Assembly: GCA_023400405.1 (NCBI GenBank)
Contig: JAEXFD010000030.1
Span: 62,001 to 126,000 of the forward strand
Direction of reading: 5' to 3'
DNA: 64,000 bases
Origin: Pseudomonadota bacterium
GTDB lineage: Bacteria > Pseudomonadota > Alphaproteobacteria > Sphingomonadales > Sphingomonadaceae
The notes under the pieces are model-generated. The model worked only from the letters and a program-made list of their open reading frames with translations. It was not told where the DNA came from and did no database searches. Below are positions 57,600 to 64,000 of this stretch, piece after piece. The stretch's first letter is position 1, and each line of letters starts with the position of its first letter. The position numbers and the translations under genes were made by a program.

Positions 57600-57812
57600 G
57601 CGACCAATCGGCGCCACGGGGCAGCTAACCCCGTGACAAATCCCCTGCGTCTGCCTAGCAAACCCTTGTCGAAACGCAGGCAAATGGCCGTGGTTCGGGG
57701 AGGCCCTCAGCCCCGCTCGTAGGCAAGTACGAGCGTGCGGGCGAGGTCCTGTTAAGGGGGCTGACGAGCATTCGTCACGCAGGCGCTCGGATCGGAAACG
57801 GTCCGAGCGTTT
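57600..57812 (+). ncRNA. Hairpin-rich intergenic segment, candidate structured RNA
   Basis: The 434-bp gap 57496-57929 contains no convincing gene. On the plus strand it has a 7-bp hairpin (57615-57635), CTGCGT/ACGCAG (57645-57679), an 8-bp closing helix TCAGCCCC/GGGGCTGA (57707-57714 with 57757-57764) around a perfect 8-bp hairpin CGCTCGTA/TACGAGCG, a competing TGACGA/TCGTCA hairpin (57762-57777), and an 8-bp hairpin followed by TTT (57784-57812) that could be a terminator. On the minus strand the same DNA would be the lolC leader. No known RNA family was recognised. Confidence 0.35.
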
Positions 57813-57849
57813 GCCGTTTCTGGCCCCTCCCGAACTTGCCCGCGTCGCG

Positions 57850-57883
57850 AAAGAGGGAGGCGGAGCGGGCGCCCGCCTCCCTC
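57850..57883 (-). terminator. Terminator of the second TonB receptor gene
   Basis: On the minus strand GAGGGAGGCGG and CCGCCTCCCTC form a perfect 11-bp stem with a 9-nt loop followed by TTT, about 47 nt after the stop codon. Confidence 0.75.
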
Positions 57884-57929
57884 CCCCGACGTCCCCCGGC
57901 CATGGCGGGACGCCGAGCGCTTGCGACGA

Positions 57930-60428
57930 TCAGAACGACTTGCTGATCGTCAAACCATAGGTCCTGGGATCGCCGGGCTGGCCGACGATCAGGCCGGTGC
58001 TGCCCGATTGGACCGAGAGCAGCTCGAAATAATGCTGGTCGAAGGCATTGCGGACCCAGCCATAGATGTTGAGGTCGTCGCGTCGCCAGCCGGCTCGGAA
58101 GTTGTTCAGCGAATAGCCCTCGATCCACGTATAGGCCGAAGGCGACGGGTTGGATGAGAAGCGCGTACGGTAGCTGCCGTCATAGCCGAGGAAGAAATTG
58201 CCGTCGCCGAACGGCGCGCGCACTTCGCCACCCCAACTCAGCGACCATTTCGAGATGCCGGGCAGCACTTGGCCCGAAATGTCGCAAAAGGCCGGACTGC
58301 GCCCGCCCGGTGTGCCGGCCGGATCGGTGATCCCGCCTGGGGCCGCCGCGGCGCCGCCCGAAAGCTCCGGCGGGCACGGCGCGTTGGTGAACTTGGTGTA
58401 TTTGGCGTCGGTATATGCGCCATTGAAATAGAGGTTGGCGCGCTCGCTCGGGCGGAATGAGGCATCCCATTCGAAGCCGCGCACCCGCACCTTGCCGGCA
58501 TTGGCCAGATAGCCGCGGATCACGTTGATCGCATTGTTGTTCACCGTCGCCTGATAATCGGTGATCTCGGTCCAGAAGCCCGCTGCGTTTAAGGTAAGTC
58601 GATGATCGAGGAACTGGGTCTTGAGCCCGATCTCGAAGTGGTTTTCCTTTTCGGGCTTCACCGTCTGCGTCGAGAGATCGACGCCGGTATTCGTCGAATT
58701 GAGCGGCAGGCCGGAAAGGTTGATGCCGCCCGATTTGAAGCTGCGCGCATAGGTGGCATAGGCGTGCACGTCCGGCGATAGATCGTAGGACAGAGTGAAG
58801 TCGCCCGACACGTTCCAGTCGCTGAACCGCGGGCTGTAACGCTGCGGCGCGAGCGTATTGAGCTGATCGGAAGTCGCCGTGCCGTTCGCGAGCAAGGTCG
58901 CGACGTTGTCCGCCGTGGCGACGAAATTGTAGCGCGCATTGTGGATGCTCACCACAGACTCATAGAAGCCGGACTTCTTGTCGTAGTTGACGCGCAGCCC
59001 GGGCTGGATGTGGAAGCCGGCCGCGGCCTCCCAGTTGAGCTTGCCGAACACTGCGAAGCTGGTGTTCTTGAAGTTGATCGTGTTGGTCGAAGTCAGCCCA
59101 TTGAGCACCAAGGGATTGCAGGCCGCGGCGGTGGCGGTCGCGCAGCCCGGCGAGCCGAACGGCACATTGCCCGGATTGAGCAGCCAGCGGCTCGCGGCCT
59201 GGCCCTGCACCTGAGAACCCTGGGTGTCGATCACCTGGTGGAACAGGAAGGCACCGAGCGTATATTGCAGCTTGCTCGTGCCGTTCGAGCTCAGGCGCAA
59301 TTCCTGGCTCACCTGCTTCTGTTGCGACGGGTTCTGCGAGACCGTGGTGATCGGGAGGCCTGTAAAGTCCCGGTCGTTCGCCGGTTGCCAATCCCAATAG
59401 CGCCAGGCCGAGACCGAGGTCAGCGTCGCCGGACCGAGATCCCAATTGGCGACCAGCGAGACCCCGCCAATCTCCTGGCGCGAATTGATGCGGGCATCGA
59501 GATCGGTCTTGCGGTCGAACGGATCGGTGCTCGGCGGCGCATAGCCCAGTGCCGCAGCCAGCGCGGCATATTGGCGGGGCAGCGGCCGCTGGGTCGCGCC
59601 CGCGCGGACATAATATTGGACGCAGCACAGCGGGTTCTGGCGATTGAAGTCGCCCGCCAGGGTGAAATCGAGCGTATCGCTCGGCTTCCACAGCAATTGC
59701 CCGCGAAAGCCGAAGGTGCGCTGGCGGTGCAGATCCTCGCCGGTGCGAACATTCTCGATCGTGCCGTCGCGGCTGGTCAGTGAGCTCGAAATGCGGATCG
59801 CCAGCTGATCGCTGAGCGGCCCCGAGACCGAGGACTTGGCCTGGACGAAGTCGTAATTGCCCAGGCTCAACTCGACCTTGGCTTCGGGCGTGAAGCTGGG
59901 CGCTCGTGTGGTGATGTTGACCGCGCCGGCGGTAGTGTTCTTGCCGTAGAGCGTGCCCTGCGGCCCGCGCAGCACTTCGACGCGGTCGACATCGACGAAA
60001 TCGAAGGTCGAGGCGCCGATGCGGCCGATATAGACCTGGTCGACATAGAAGCCGACGCCCTGCTCGATGCCGTCGTTGGTGAGGCCGAACGGCGCGCCGA
60101 GGCCGCGGATATTGATCGCCGAATTGCGCGGGTTGCTCGAATAGAATTGCACCGCGGGCAGGCTCTGCTGCAGGCGGTTGAGATTATAGGCCCCGGTCTC
60201 CTCGATCTGGTTGCCGCCGATCACCGACAGCGCGATCGGCACGTCCTGCACCTTCTCTTCCCGCCGCCGGGCAGTGACGACGATCTCGCCGCTGTCCTGG
60301 ACGTCGCGCGCCTGACCTTCGCGCACCTGGTCGTCCGTGGCGGCGACCGGATCCGGCTTTCGATCGTCCGCACCGCCCAGCGGCGAGGTGCTGGCCAGGA
60401 GCAGCAGCGATAGCGAAGCGAGGCTCAT
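57930..60428 (-). CDS. TonB-dependent outer-membrane receptor (832 aa)
   Basis: N-terminal signal (MSLASLSLLLLASTSPLGG), TonB-box-like EIVVTARRR, plug motifs (DVPIALSVIGG, INIRGLGAPFG, VEVLRGPQGTLYGKNT, AGAVNITTR) and a barrel ending in Phe (GLTISKSF). It is of the type abundant in sphingomonads for importing organic molecules or chelates. It is monocistronic, so the substrate cannot be guessed. A CC pair in NPLCCVQYY is unusual in a barrel loop. Confidence 0.93.
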   Translation of the reverse strand: MSLASLSLLLLASTSPLGGADDRKPDPVAATDDQVREGQARDVQDSGEIVVTARRREEKVQDVPIALSVIGGNQIEETGAYNLNRLQQSLPAVQFYSSNPRNSAINIRGLGAPFGLTNDGIEQGVGFYVDQVYIGRIGASTFDFVDVDRVEVLRGPQGTLYGKNTTAGAVNITTRAPSFTPEAKVELSLGNYDFVQAKSSVSGPLSDQLAIRISSSLTSRDGTIENVRTGEDLHRQRTFGFRGQLLWKPSDTLDFTLAGDFNRQNPLCCVQYYVRAGATQRPLPRQYAALAAALGYAPPSTDPFDRKTDLDARINSRQEIGGVSLVANWDLGPATLTSVSAWRYWDWQPANDRDFTGLPITTVSQNPSQQKQVSQELRLSSNGTSKLQYTLGAFLFHQVIDTQGSQVQGQAASRWLLNPGNVPFGSPGCATATAAACNPLVLNGLTSTNTINFKNTSFAVFGKLNWEAAAGFHIQPGLRVNYDKKSGFYESVVSIHNARYNFVATADNVATLLANGTATSDQLNTLAPQRYSPRFSDWNVSGDFTLSYDLSPDVHAYATYARSFKSGGINLSGLPLNSTNTGVDLSTQTVKPEKENHFEIGLKTQFLDHRLTLNAAGFWTEITDYQATVNNNAINVIRGYLANAGKVRVRGFEWDASFRPSERANLYFNGAYTDAKYTKFTNAPCPPELSGGAAAAPGGITDPAGTPGGRSPAFCDISGQVLPGISKWSLSWGGEVRAPFGDGNFFLGYDGSYRTRFSSNPSPSAYTWIEGYSLNNFRAGWRRDDLNIYGWVRNAFDQHYFELLSVQSGSTGLIVGQPGDPRTYGLTISKSF

Positions 60429-60550
60429 TCAAATCCCCTTTGCAGTGTCGCAGCCAATCTCCATCAACTTAGTAGGGTTTAGCGAGCAAGCAGATGTTTA
60501 GCGATCCCTAGTTCGCATTGCCGGACGCGCAGCGCCCTCGCCTCGTCGCA

Positions 60551-60577
60551 CTTGAAACCGATCCGGGCGCTTACAAT
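60551..60577 (+). promoter_or_regulatory. RpoH-like heat-shock promoter of hsp20
   Basis: CTTGAA (60551-60556), 13 nt, then CTTACAAT (60570-60577). The -35 matches the sigma-32 consensus CTTGAA and the spacing fits; the -10 is a partial match. It lies about 100 nt before the hsp20 start. Confidence 0.5.
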
Positions 60578-60675
60578 CTCTCGTTCACGCGGTGCCGAAT
60601 GGGCCGCGGACCGCAGCGTCGCGGAGCACCGGGCGCCAGGCAAATTGTGTCAATTCGCTCAATGGAGGCTTTGAT

Positions 60676-61146
60676 ATGCGTCAGTTCGATTTCACCCCCT
60701 TCCGCCGCTCGACCATCGGTTTCGACCGGCTGTTCGACCTGCTCGAGGCGAGCGCCCGCCAGCAGGCTTCGGAGAATTATCCGCCCTTCAACCTCGAGCG
60801 CGTGGCGGAAGACCGCTATCGCATCACGATCGCCGTCGCCGGCTTCAAGCCCGAGGAGATCGACATCACTGCGCAGCAGAACCTGCTGCTCGTGTCGGGC
60901 AAGAAAGCCGGCGAGAACGAGAACAACCAGGGTGCCTATCTGCACCTGGGCATTGCGACTCGCAGCTTCGAGCGCCGATTCGAACTCGCCGATTTCGTGC
61001 GGGTCGATGGGGCGAACCTCTCGGACGGCCTGCTCGTGATCGAGCTTGTCCGCGAAGTGCCCGAGGCGATGAAGCCCAAGAAGATCGCCGTGAACACCGG
61101 CGCCGCGCCGAGCGCGATCGAGCATCGCGAGGCCAACGCCGCCTAA
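60676..61146 (+). CDS. Hsp20/IbpA-type small heat-shock protein (156 aa)
   Basis: MRQFDFTPFRRSTIGFDRLF matches the IbpA N-terminus, followed by an alpha-crystallin domain (YRITIAVAGFKPEEIDI, FERRFELADFVRV). It holds unfolding proteins. GGAGG lies 8 nt before the ATG; the upstream frame is spurious. Confidence 0.93.
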   Translation: MRQFDFTPFRRSTIGFDRLFDLLEASARQQASENYPPFNLERVAEDRYRITIAVAGFKPEEIDITAQQNLLLVSGKKAGENENNQGAYLHLGIATRSFERRFELADFVRVDGANLSDGLLVIELVREVPEAMKPKKIAVNTGAAPSAIEHREANAA

Positions 61147-61194
61147 GGCCAAATGAGCTAGCGGCGCTTTACTCCCTTTGGGCGCCGCAGCGGG

Positions 61195-61224
61195 GGGCGT
61201 CCGGACCTGGTCCGGGCGCCCTTT
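61195..61224 (+). terminator. Terminator after hsp20
   Basis: GGGCGTCCGGAC, loop CTG, GTCCGGGCGCCC and TTT: a 12-bp stem with one mismatch, 48 nt after the stop and just before the convergent cyclophilin gene end. Confidence 0.8.
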
Positions 61225-61229
61225 GCGTG

Positions 61230-61877
61230 TCAGCGATTCGGCACGCCGATCAGCCAGGGCTTCACGCGGCCAGTTGGGCGAGCGACGCCGTCTAGCCGTT
61301 CGGCGCGGAGGATCCTGACGGGCTTGAGGATCATCTGCCCGCGCATCGCATCGCGCCCACCCCCGCTCGGCAGCGCGAGGATACGCTTCACGACGTCCAT
61401 GCCCGCGATCACATGCCCGAACGCCGCGAAGCCGCGAAAGCTGTCGCGCGCGTCGAGCGAGGGATTGTCGCCGACCATGATCGAGAAATTGCAGTTTGCC
61501 CCGTCCGGGTTTGGCCCGTGCGCCATCGAGACGGTGGCGTCGAGATGGCGGATCCCGGTCCGACTTGTCGGCTCGAGCGGCACCGAGGGCAGCATCCGCC
61601 GCGCGTCGGTGCCGATCCCGCCCTGGATGAAGCCGCGTTTGGGATCGCCGGTGCGCCGCGCCGCACGATAGAATTCCGTCCCCTCCAGCCGCCCGTCATC
61701 GACATAGGCCATGAAGTTGGCGACCGTCTTCGGCGCCCGCTTGGCGTCGAGCGCCAGGACGATGTTCCCCGCCGACGTGACCAGCCGCACGCGGACGAGG
61801 CCCGGCTGGGGCTTGCCCTGGGGTGAGGCGGCGGTAGTGGCGAGGAACAGCGCGAAGGCGGCAAACAGGATACGCAT
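61230..61877 (-). CDS. Secreted cyclophilin-type peptidyl-prolyl isomerase (215 aa)
   Basis: Signal peptide (ILFAAFALFLATTAASPQ), then a cyclophilin fold: NIVLALDAKRAPKTVANFMAYV, TEFYRAARR, FIQGGIGTDA and FAAFGHVIAGMDVVKRI. It catalyses proline isomerisation in the periplasm. The usual catalytic Arg region reads YRAARRTGDP, slightly divergent from the family. Confidence 0.9.
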   Translation of the reverse strand: MRILFAAFALFLATTAASPQGKPQPGLVRVRLVTSAGNIVLALDAKRAPKTVANFMAYVDDGRLEGTEFYRAARRTGDPKRGFIQGGIGTDARRMLPSVPLEPTSRTGIRHLDATVSMAHGPNPDGANCNFSIMVGDNPSLDARDSFRGFAAFGHVIAGMDVVKRILALPSGGGRDAMRGQMILKPVRILRAERLDGVARPTGRVKPWLIGVPNR

Positions 61878-61917
61878 GCCGCCTCGCTAGTCGAATGCCC
61901 CCGGTGATTGGAAGGCC

Positions 61918-62820
61918 CTAGGTCGTGGTGATTACCGAATAGTCCATCGCCGTCAGGTCTGCGATCAGGCCGGGGCCGGTGGGTTCCCAGCCGAGCCGGG
62001 CACGGGTCTTCGCACTCGACGCCGGCATGTCGGCGCCTGCGAACATCGCCATCCAGCCGAAATAGGGCGCCACTTCTTCCGGGCTCAACGAGCGCACCGG
62101 CACGTCCAGCCCGGCACCGACCACTTCGGCGATCTCACGGGCGGTGATCCCCTCCTCGGCCGAAGCATGATAGCGCGCGCCCGCCTCCCCCTTGTCGAGC
62201 GCGAGCCAATAGAGCCGCGCAACGTCGAGCACATGCCCGGCCGACCAGCGATTGCTACCATCGCCGACATAGGCCGCGAGGCCCTTCTCGCGCGCGATCC
62301 CGACAAACGGCGTGATCAAGCCTTGCTTCACGGTGTCGTGGACCTGCGGCAGCCGCACCACCCGCACGTCGACGCCGGCATCGAGCAATGCCTGGCCAGT
62401 CTGTTCGGAAAGGATCCGCGGGTTCGGATGATGCGCGTCGAACACGTCCTCGTCCGCCAGCGTTCCCGGCCCCGCGCTGCCCATCCCGGTGCCCGACGTG
62501 ATGATGAGCGGCCGACTCGATCCCTTGAGCGCTTTGCCAAGCGCCTCGATCGCGCGGCCGTCCTTCTGGACGTTGGCGAGGAAGTTCGAGAAGTCATGGT
62601 CGAACGCCGTGTGGATTACCGCATCGGCCTGCTCGGCACCGGTACTGAGGCTGGCCGGGTCTTCGAGCGTGCCGCGATAGGGTTCGACGCCCTGTTCCTC
62701 GAGGCTGCGGGCGCCCGCGTCCGAACGCGTCAGGCCCAGCACCTGATGGCCCGCGCCAAGCAGTTCCGGCACGATCCGCGAGCCGATGAAACCGGTCGCG
62801 CCGGTAAGAAACACACGCAT
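61918..62820 (-). CDS. NAD(P)-dependent SDR family oxidoreductase (300 aa)
   Basis: Extended short-chain dehydrogenase/epimerase-like protein with the nucleotide-binding GATGFIGSRIV at the N-terminus and AVIHTAFDH. The catalytic YxxxK is not obvious, as in several members of this subgroup. Divergent from the MmyB-type regulator at 62920, an arrangement that often means direct control of the SDR gene. Confidence 0.88.
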   Translation of the reverse strand: MRVFLTGATGFIGSRIVPELLGAGHQVLGLTRSDAGARSLEEQGVEPYRGTLEDPASLSTGAEQADAVIHTAFDHDFSNFLANVQKDGRAIEALGKALKGSSRPLIITSGTGMGSAGPGTLADEDVFDAHHPNPRILSEQTGQALLDAGVDVRVVRLPQVHDTVKQGLITPFVGIAREKGLAAYVGDGSNRWSAGHVLDVARLYWLALDKGEAGARYHASAEEGITAREIAEVVGAGLDVPVRSLSPEEVAPYFGWMAMFAGADMPASSAKTRARLGWEPTGPGLIADLTAMDYSVITTT

Positions 62821-62919
62821 GGTTGCACTCCGTTCTTGTAGTCGCCAACGGCTGTGCAGCCCATTCTCTTCCTGTTAAAGTAGTGACCTTATCCTAGTAT
62901 CATTTCCAACAGGATCGCG

Positions 62920-63783
62920 ATGCCACGCGCCAGCAGCACCGCTCTAGGCCAATTCCTGCGCGACCGGCGCACCCGGCTCGACCCGACGAGCTTCGGCTTC
63001 GCGGCAGGCCGCCGGCGCACGCCCGGGCTGCGCCGCGAGGAAGTAGCGCAACGCTCGAACATCAGCCCGACCTGGTACACCTGGCTAGAACAGGGCCGAG
63101 GCGGTGCTCCTTCGGCCGATGTTCTCGATCGGATCGCGGCTGGTCTGATGCTCACCGAGCCGGAGCGCGAGCACGTGTACATGCTTGCCTTCGGCCATCC
63201 GCCCGAAGCGCGTTATCGGGGGCATGACGGGATCAGCCCGCGCCTCCAGCGCGCGCTCGATGCGATGACCTACCTGCCCGCCATCGTCCGCACCGCCACT
63301 TGGGACGTCGTGGCCTGGAACGCGGCGGCAGCGGCGGCGCTGAGCGACTATGGCAAACTGCCACCCGAAGAGCGCAACATCCTGCGCCGGCTCTTTTCCG
63401 ATTCGCGGATGCGCGCGGCGCAGGAGGACTGGCAGAGCGTCGCACGCTTCGTCGTCGCCGCCTTCCGCGCCGATGTGGCGCGTGCCGGCGCGACCGAGGA
63501 GATTCGCGCGCTGGTCGAGGATCTGTCGCGCACCAGCGCCGAATTCGAAGCCTTGTGGAGCAGCAACGATGTCGGAGGCCATGGCGACGGCGTGAAGCGG
63601 CTGCGTCACCCCGAAATGGGGCTGATCGAACTCGAATTCTCAACCTTTGCGGTGGAGGGCCGGCCCGAACTCAACTTGATGATCTACAATCCGGTCAGTC
63701 CGGAAGTTGCCGCGAAGATCCGCGCTGCCGTCGATGCCCGGGTCGAGGCCGCGCGCGCGGCGAGCACGGCGCTCGCGCCATAG
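62920..63783 (+). CDS. XRE regulator with MmyB-like ligand domain (287 aa)
   Basis: N-terminal helix-turn-helix (LGQFLRDRRTRLDPTSFGF, RRTPGLRREEVAQRSNISPT, WYTWLEQGRGGAPS) and a C-terminal MmyB-like domain (YLPAIVRTATWDVVAWNAAA, HPEMGLIELEFSTFAV). Proteins of this type bind small hydrophobic ligands and regulate a divergent oxidoreductase. The 99-bp gap to the SDR gene should contain the operator. Confidence 0.9.
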   Translation: MPRASSTALGQFLRDRRTRLDPTSFGFAAGRRRTPGLRREEVAQRSNISPTWYTWLEQGRGGAPSADVLDRIAAGLMLTEPEREHVYMLAFGHPPEARYRGHDGISPRLQRALDAMTYLPAIVRTATWDVVAWNAAAAAALSDYGKLPPEERNILRRLFSDSRMRAAQEDWQSVARFVVAAFRADVARAGATEEIRALVEDLSRTSAEFEALWSSNDVGGHGDGVKRLRHPEMGLIELEFSTFAVEGRPELNLMIYNPVSPEVAAKIRAAVDARVEAARAASTALAP

Positions 63784-63924
63784 TCGCGATCAGCGATCGT
63801 GGATGGGGCAGCCGCAGATCAGCAATGCGGCGATGGCATATCGCTGGTGTTCCGGCACAGAGTTGAAGAACACGAGGGCGGCAGGCTGGTCATGGACGCT
63901 GCAGCCCGCATCCGCGTCACAGCA

Positions 63925-63959
63925 AAAAGCCCGCCGGCCAGCGCGACCGACGGGCTTTT
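63925..63959. terminator. Bidirectional terminator before the edge tRNA
   Basis: AAAAGCCCG and CGGGCTTTT form a 9-bp stem with an A-run on one side and a T-run on the other, so it can stop the minus-strand tRNA transcript and any read-through from the left. The stretch 63784-63924 shows no gene. Confidence 0.75.
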
Positions 63960-63963
63960 GAAA

Positions 63964-64000
63964 TGGTGGGCGCGGTAGGGATTGAACCTACGACCCCACC
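63964..64000 (-). tRNA. 3' part of a tRNA, 5' part outside window
   Basis: 37 nt on the minus strand: encoded CCA end, acceptor 3' strand CGCGCCC, and T arm GTAGG/CCTAC with loop TTCAATC. The anticodon lies beyond the window. The variable region GGGTC is compatible with tRNA-Val, but the identity cannot be read. Confidence 0.9.

Noticed and set aside
57496..57929. tmRNA, SRP RNA, 6S RNA or RNase P RNA
   Set aside because: No tRNA-like T arm, tag frame, SRP apical loop or RNase P core motif was found; only generic hairpins.

Overview
The window is GC-rich chromosomal DNA that looks like a Sphingomonas-type alphaproteobacterium. The pointers are two large TonB-dependent receptors, an ScfR-type regulator beside a propionyl-CoA carboxylase/methylmalonyl-CoA mutase operon, CCA-encoding tRNA genes, and several families of short GC-rich palindromic repeats of the kind scattered through sphingomonad genomes. 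No phage, insertion sequence, CRISPR array or plasmid function was seen. The genus is an inference; no 16S gene is present.

Region 1 (1-14105) is the most distinctive. Two minus-strand operons and one divergent plus-strand operon appear to form a D-amino-acid peptide scavenging locus. Operon A is a TonB receptor, a DUF1611 DgcN-type D-glutamate N-acetyltransferase, a YkvI-like permease and two secreted S12-type serine hydrolases. Operon B is a membrane-anchored S12 hydrolase, an enolase-superfamily DgcA/dipeptide epimerase and a POT peptide transporter. Operon C is an XRE-cupin regulator and a secreted M19 membrane dipeptidase. The promoters of A and B share a CAGGA(T/C)A motif next to the -10 region, consistent with control by the regulator of operon C. 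The inferred job is to trim peptides containing D-Glu, import them, and convert D-Glu to L-Glu.

Region 2 (14245-24619) is a propionate/branched-chain catabolic operon: pccB, a secreted protein, mce, a membrane protein, the methylmalonyl-CoA mutase gene, bioB, a 71-aa membrane protein and pccA. Most genes overlap by 1-4 nt. A divergent scfR regulator carries a cysteine cluster, and TTGCAAA-like operators lie between them. Two genes of this operon, pccA and bioB, carry different palindromic repeats inserted in frame inside the coding sequence.

Region 3 (24790-41531) is mostly housekeeping and metabolism: a class II aldolase-like protein, a LigB-type dioxygenase, an orphan 2Fe-2S protein, an RcnB-like repeat protein, a 2OG-Fe(II) oxygenase, dapA, a lytic transglycosylase, greB, acylphosphatase, DoxX, ettA, an M28 peptidase, a small lipoprotein, dctA and kup. 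Region 4 (41574-49858) is a complete kdpFABCDE locus with a good KdpE box and two extra small membrane-protein genes ahead of kdpF. Region 5 (49869-64000) holds tRNA-Pro, a tRNA with anticodon CAT (probably Ile2), a polysaccharide deacetylase with a degenerate histidine-kinase-like protein, an Lrp regulator, a TPR protein, a Gpx/LolD/LolC operon, a hairpin-rich 434-bp intergenic region that may encode an RNA, a second TonB receptor, an hsp20 gene with an RpoH-like promoter, a cyclophilin, a divergent SDR/MmyB-type regulator pair, and the 3' end of another tRNA.
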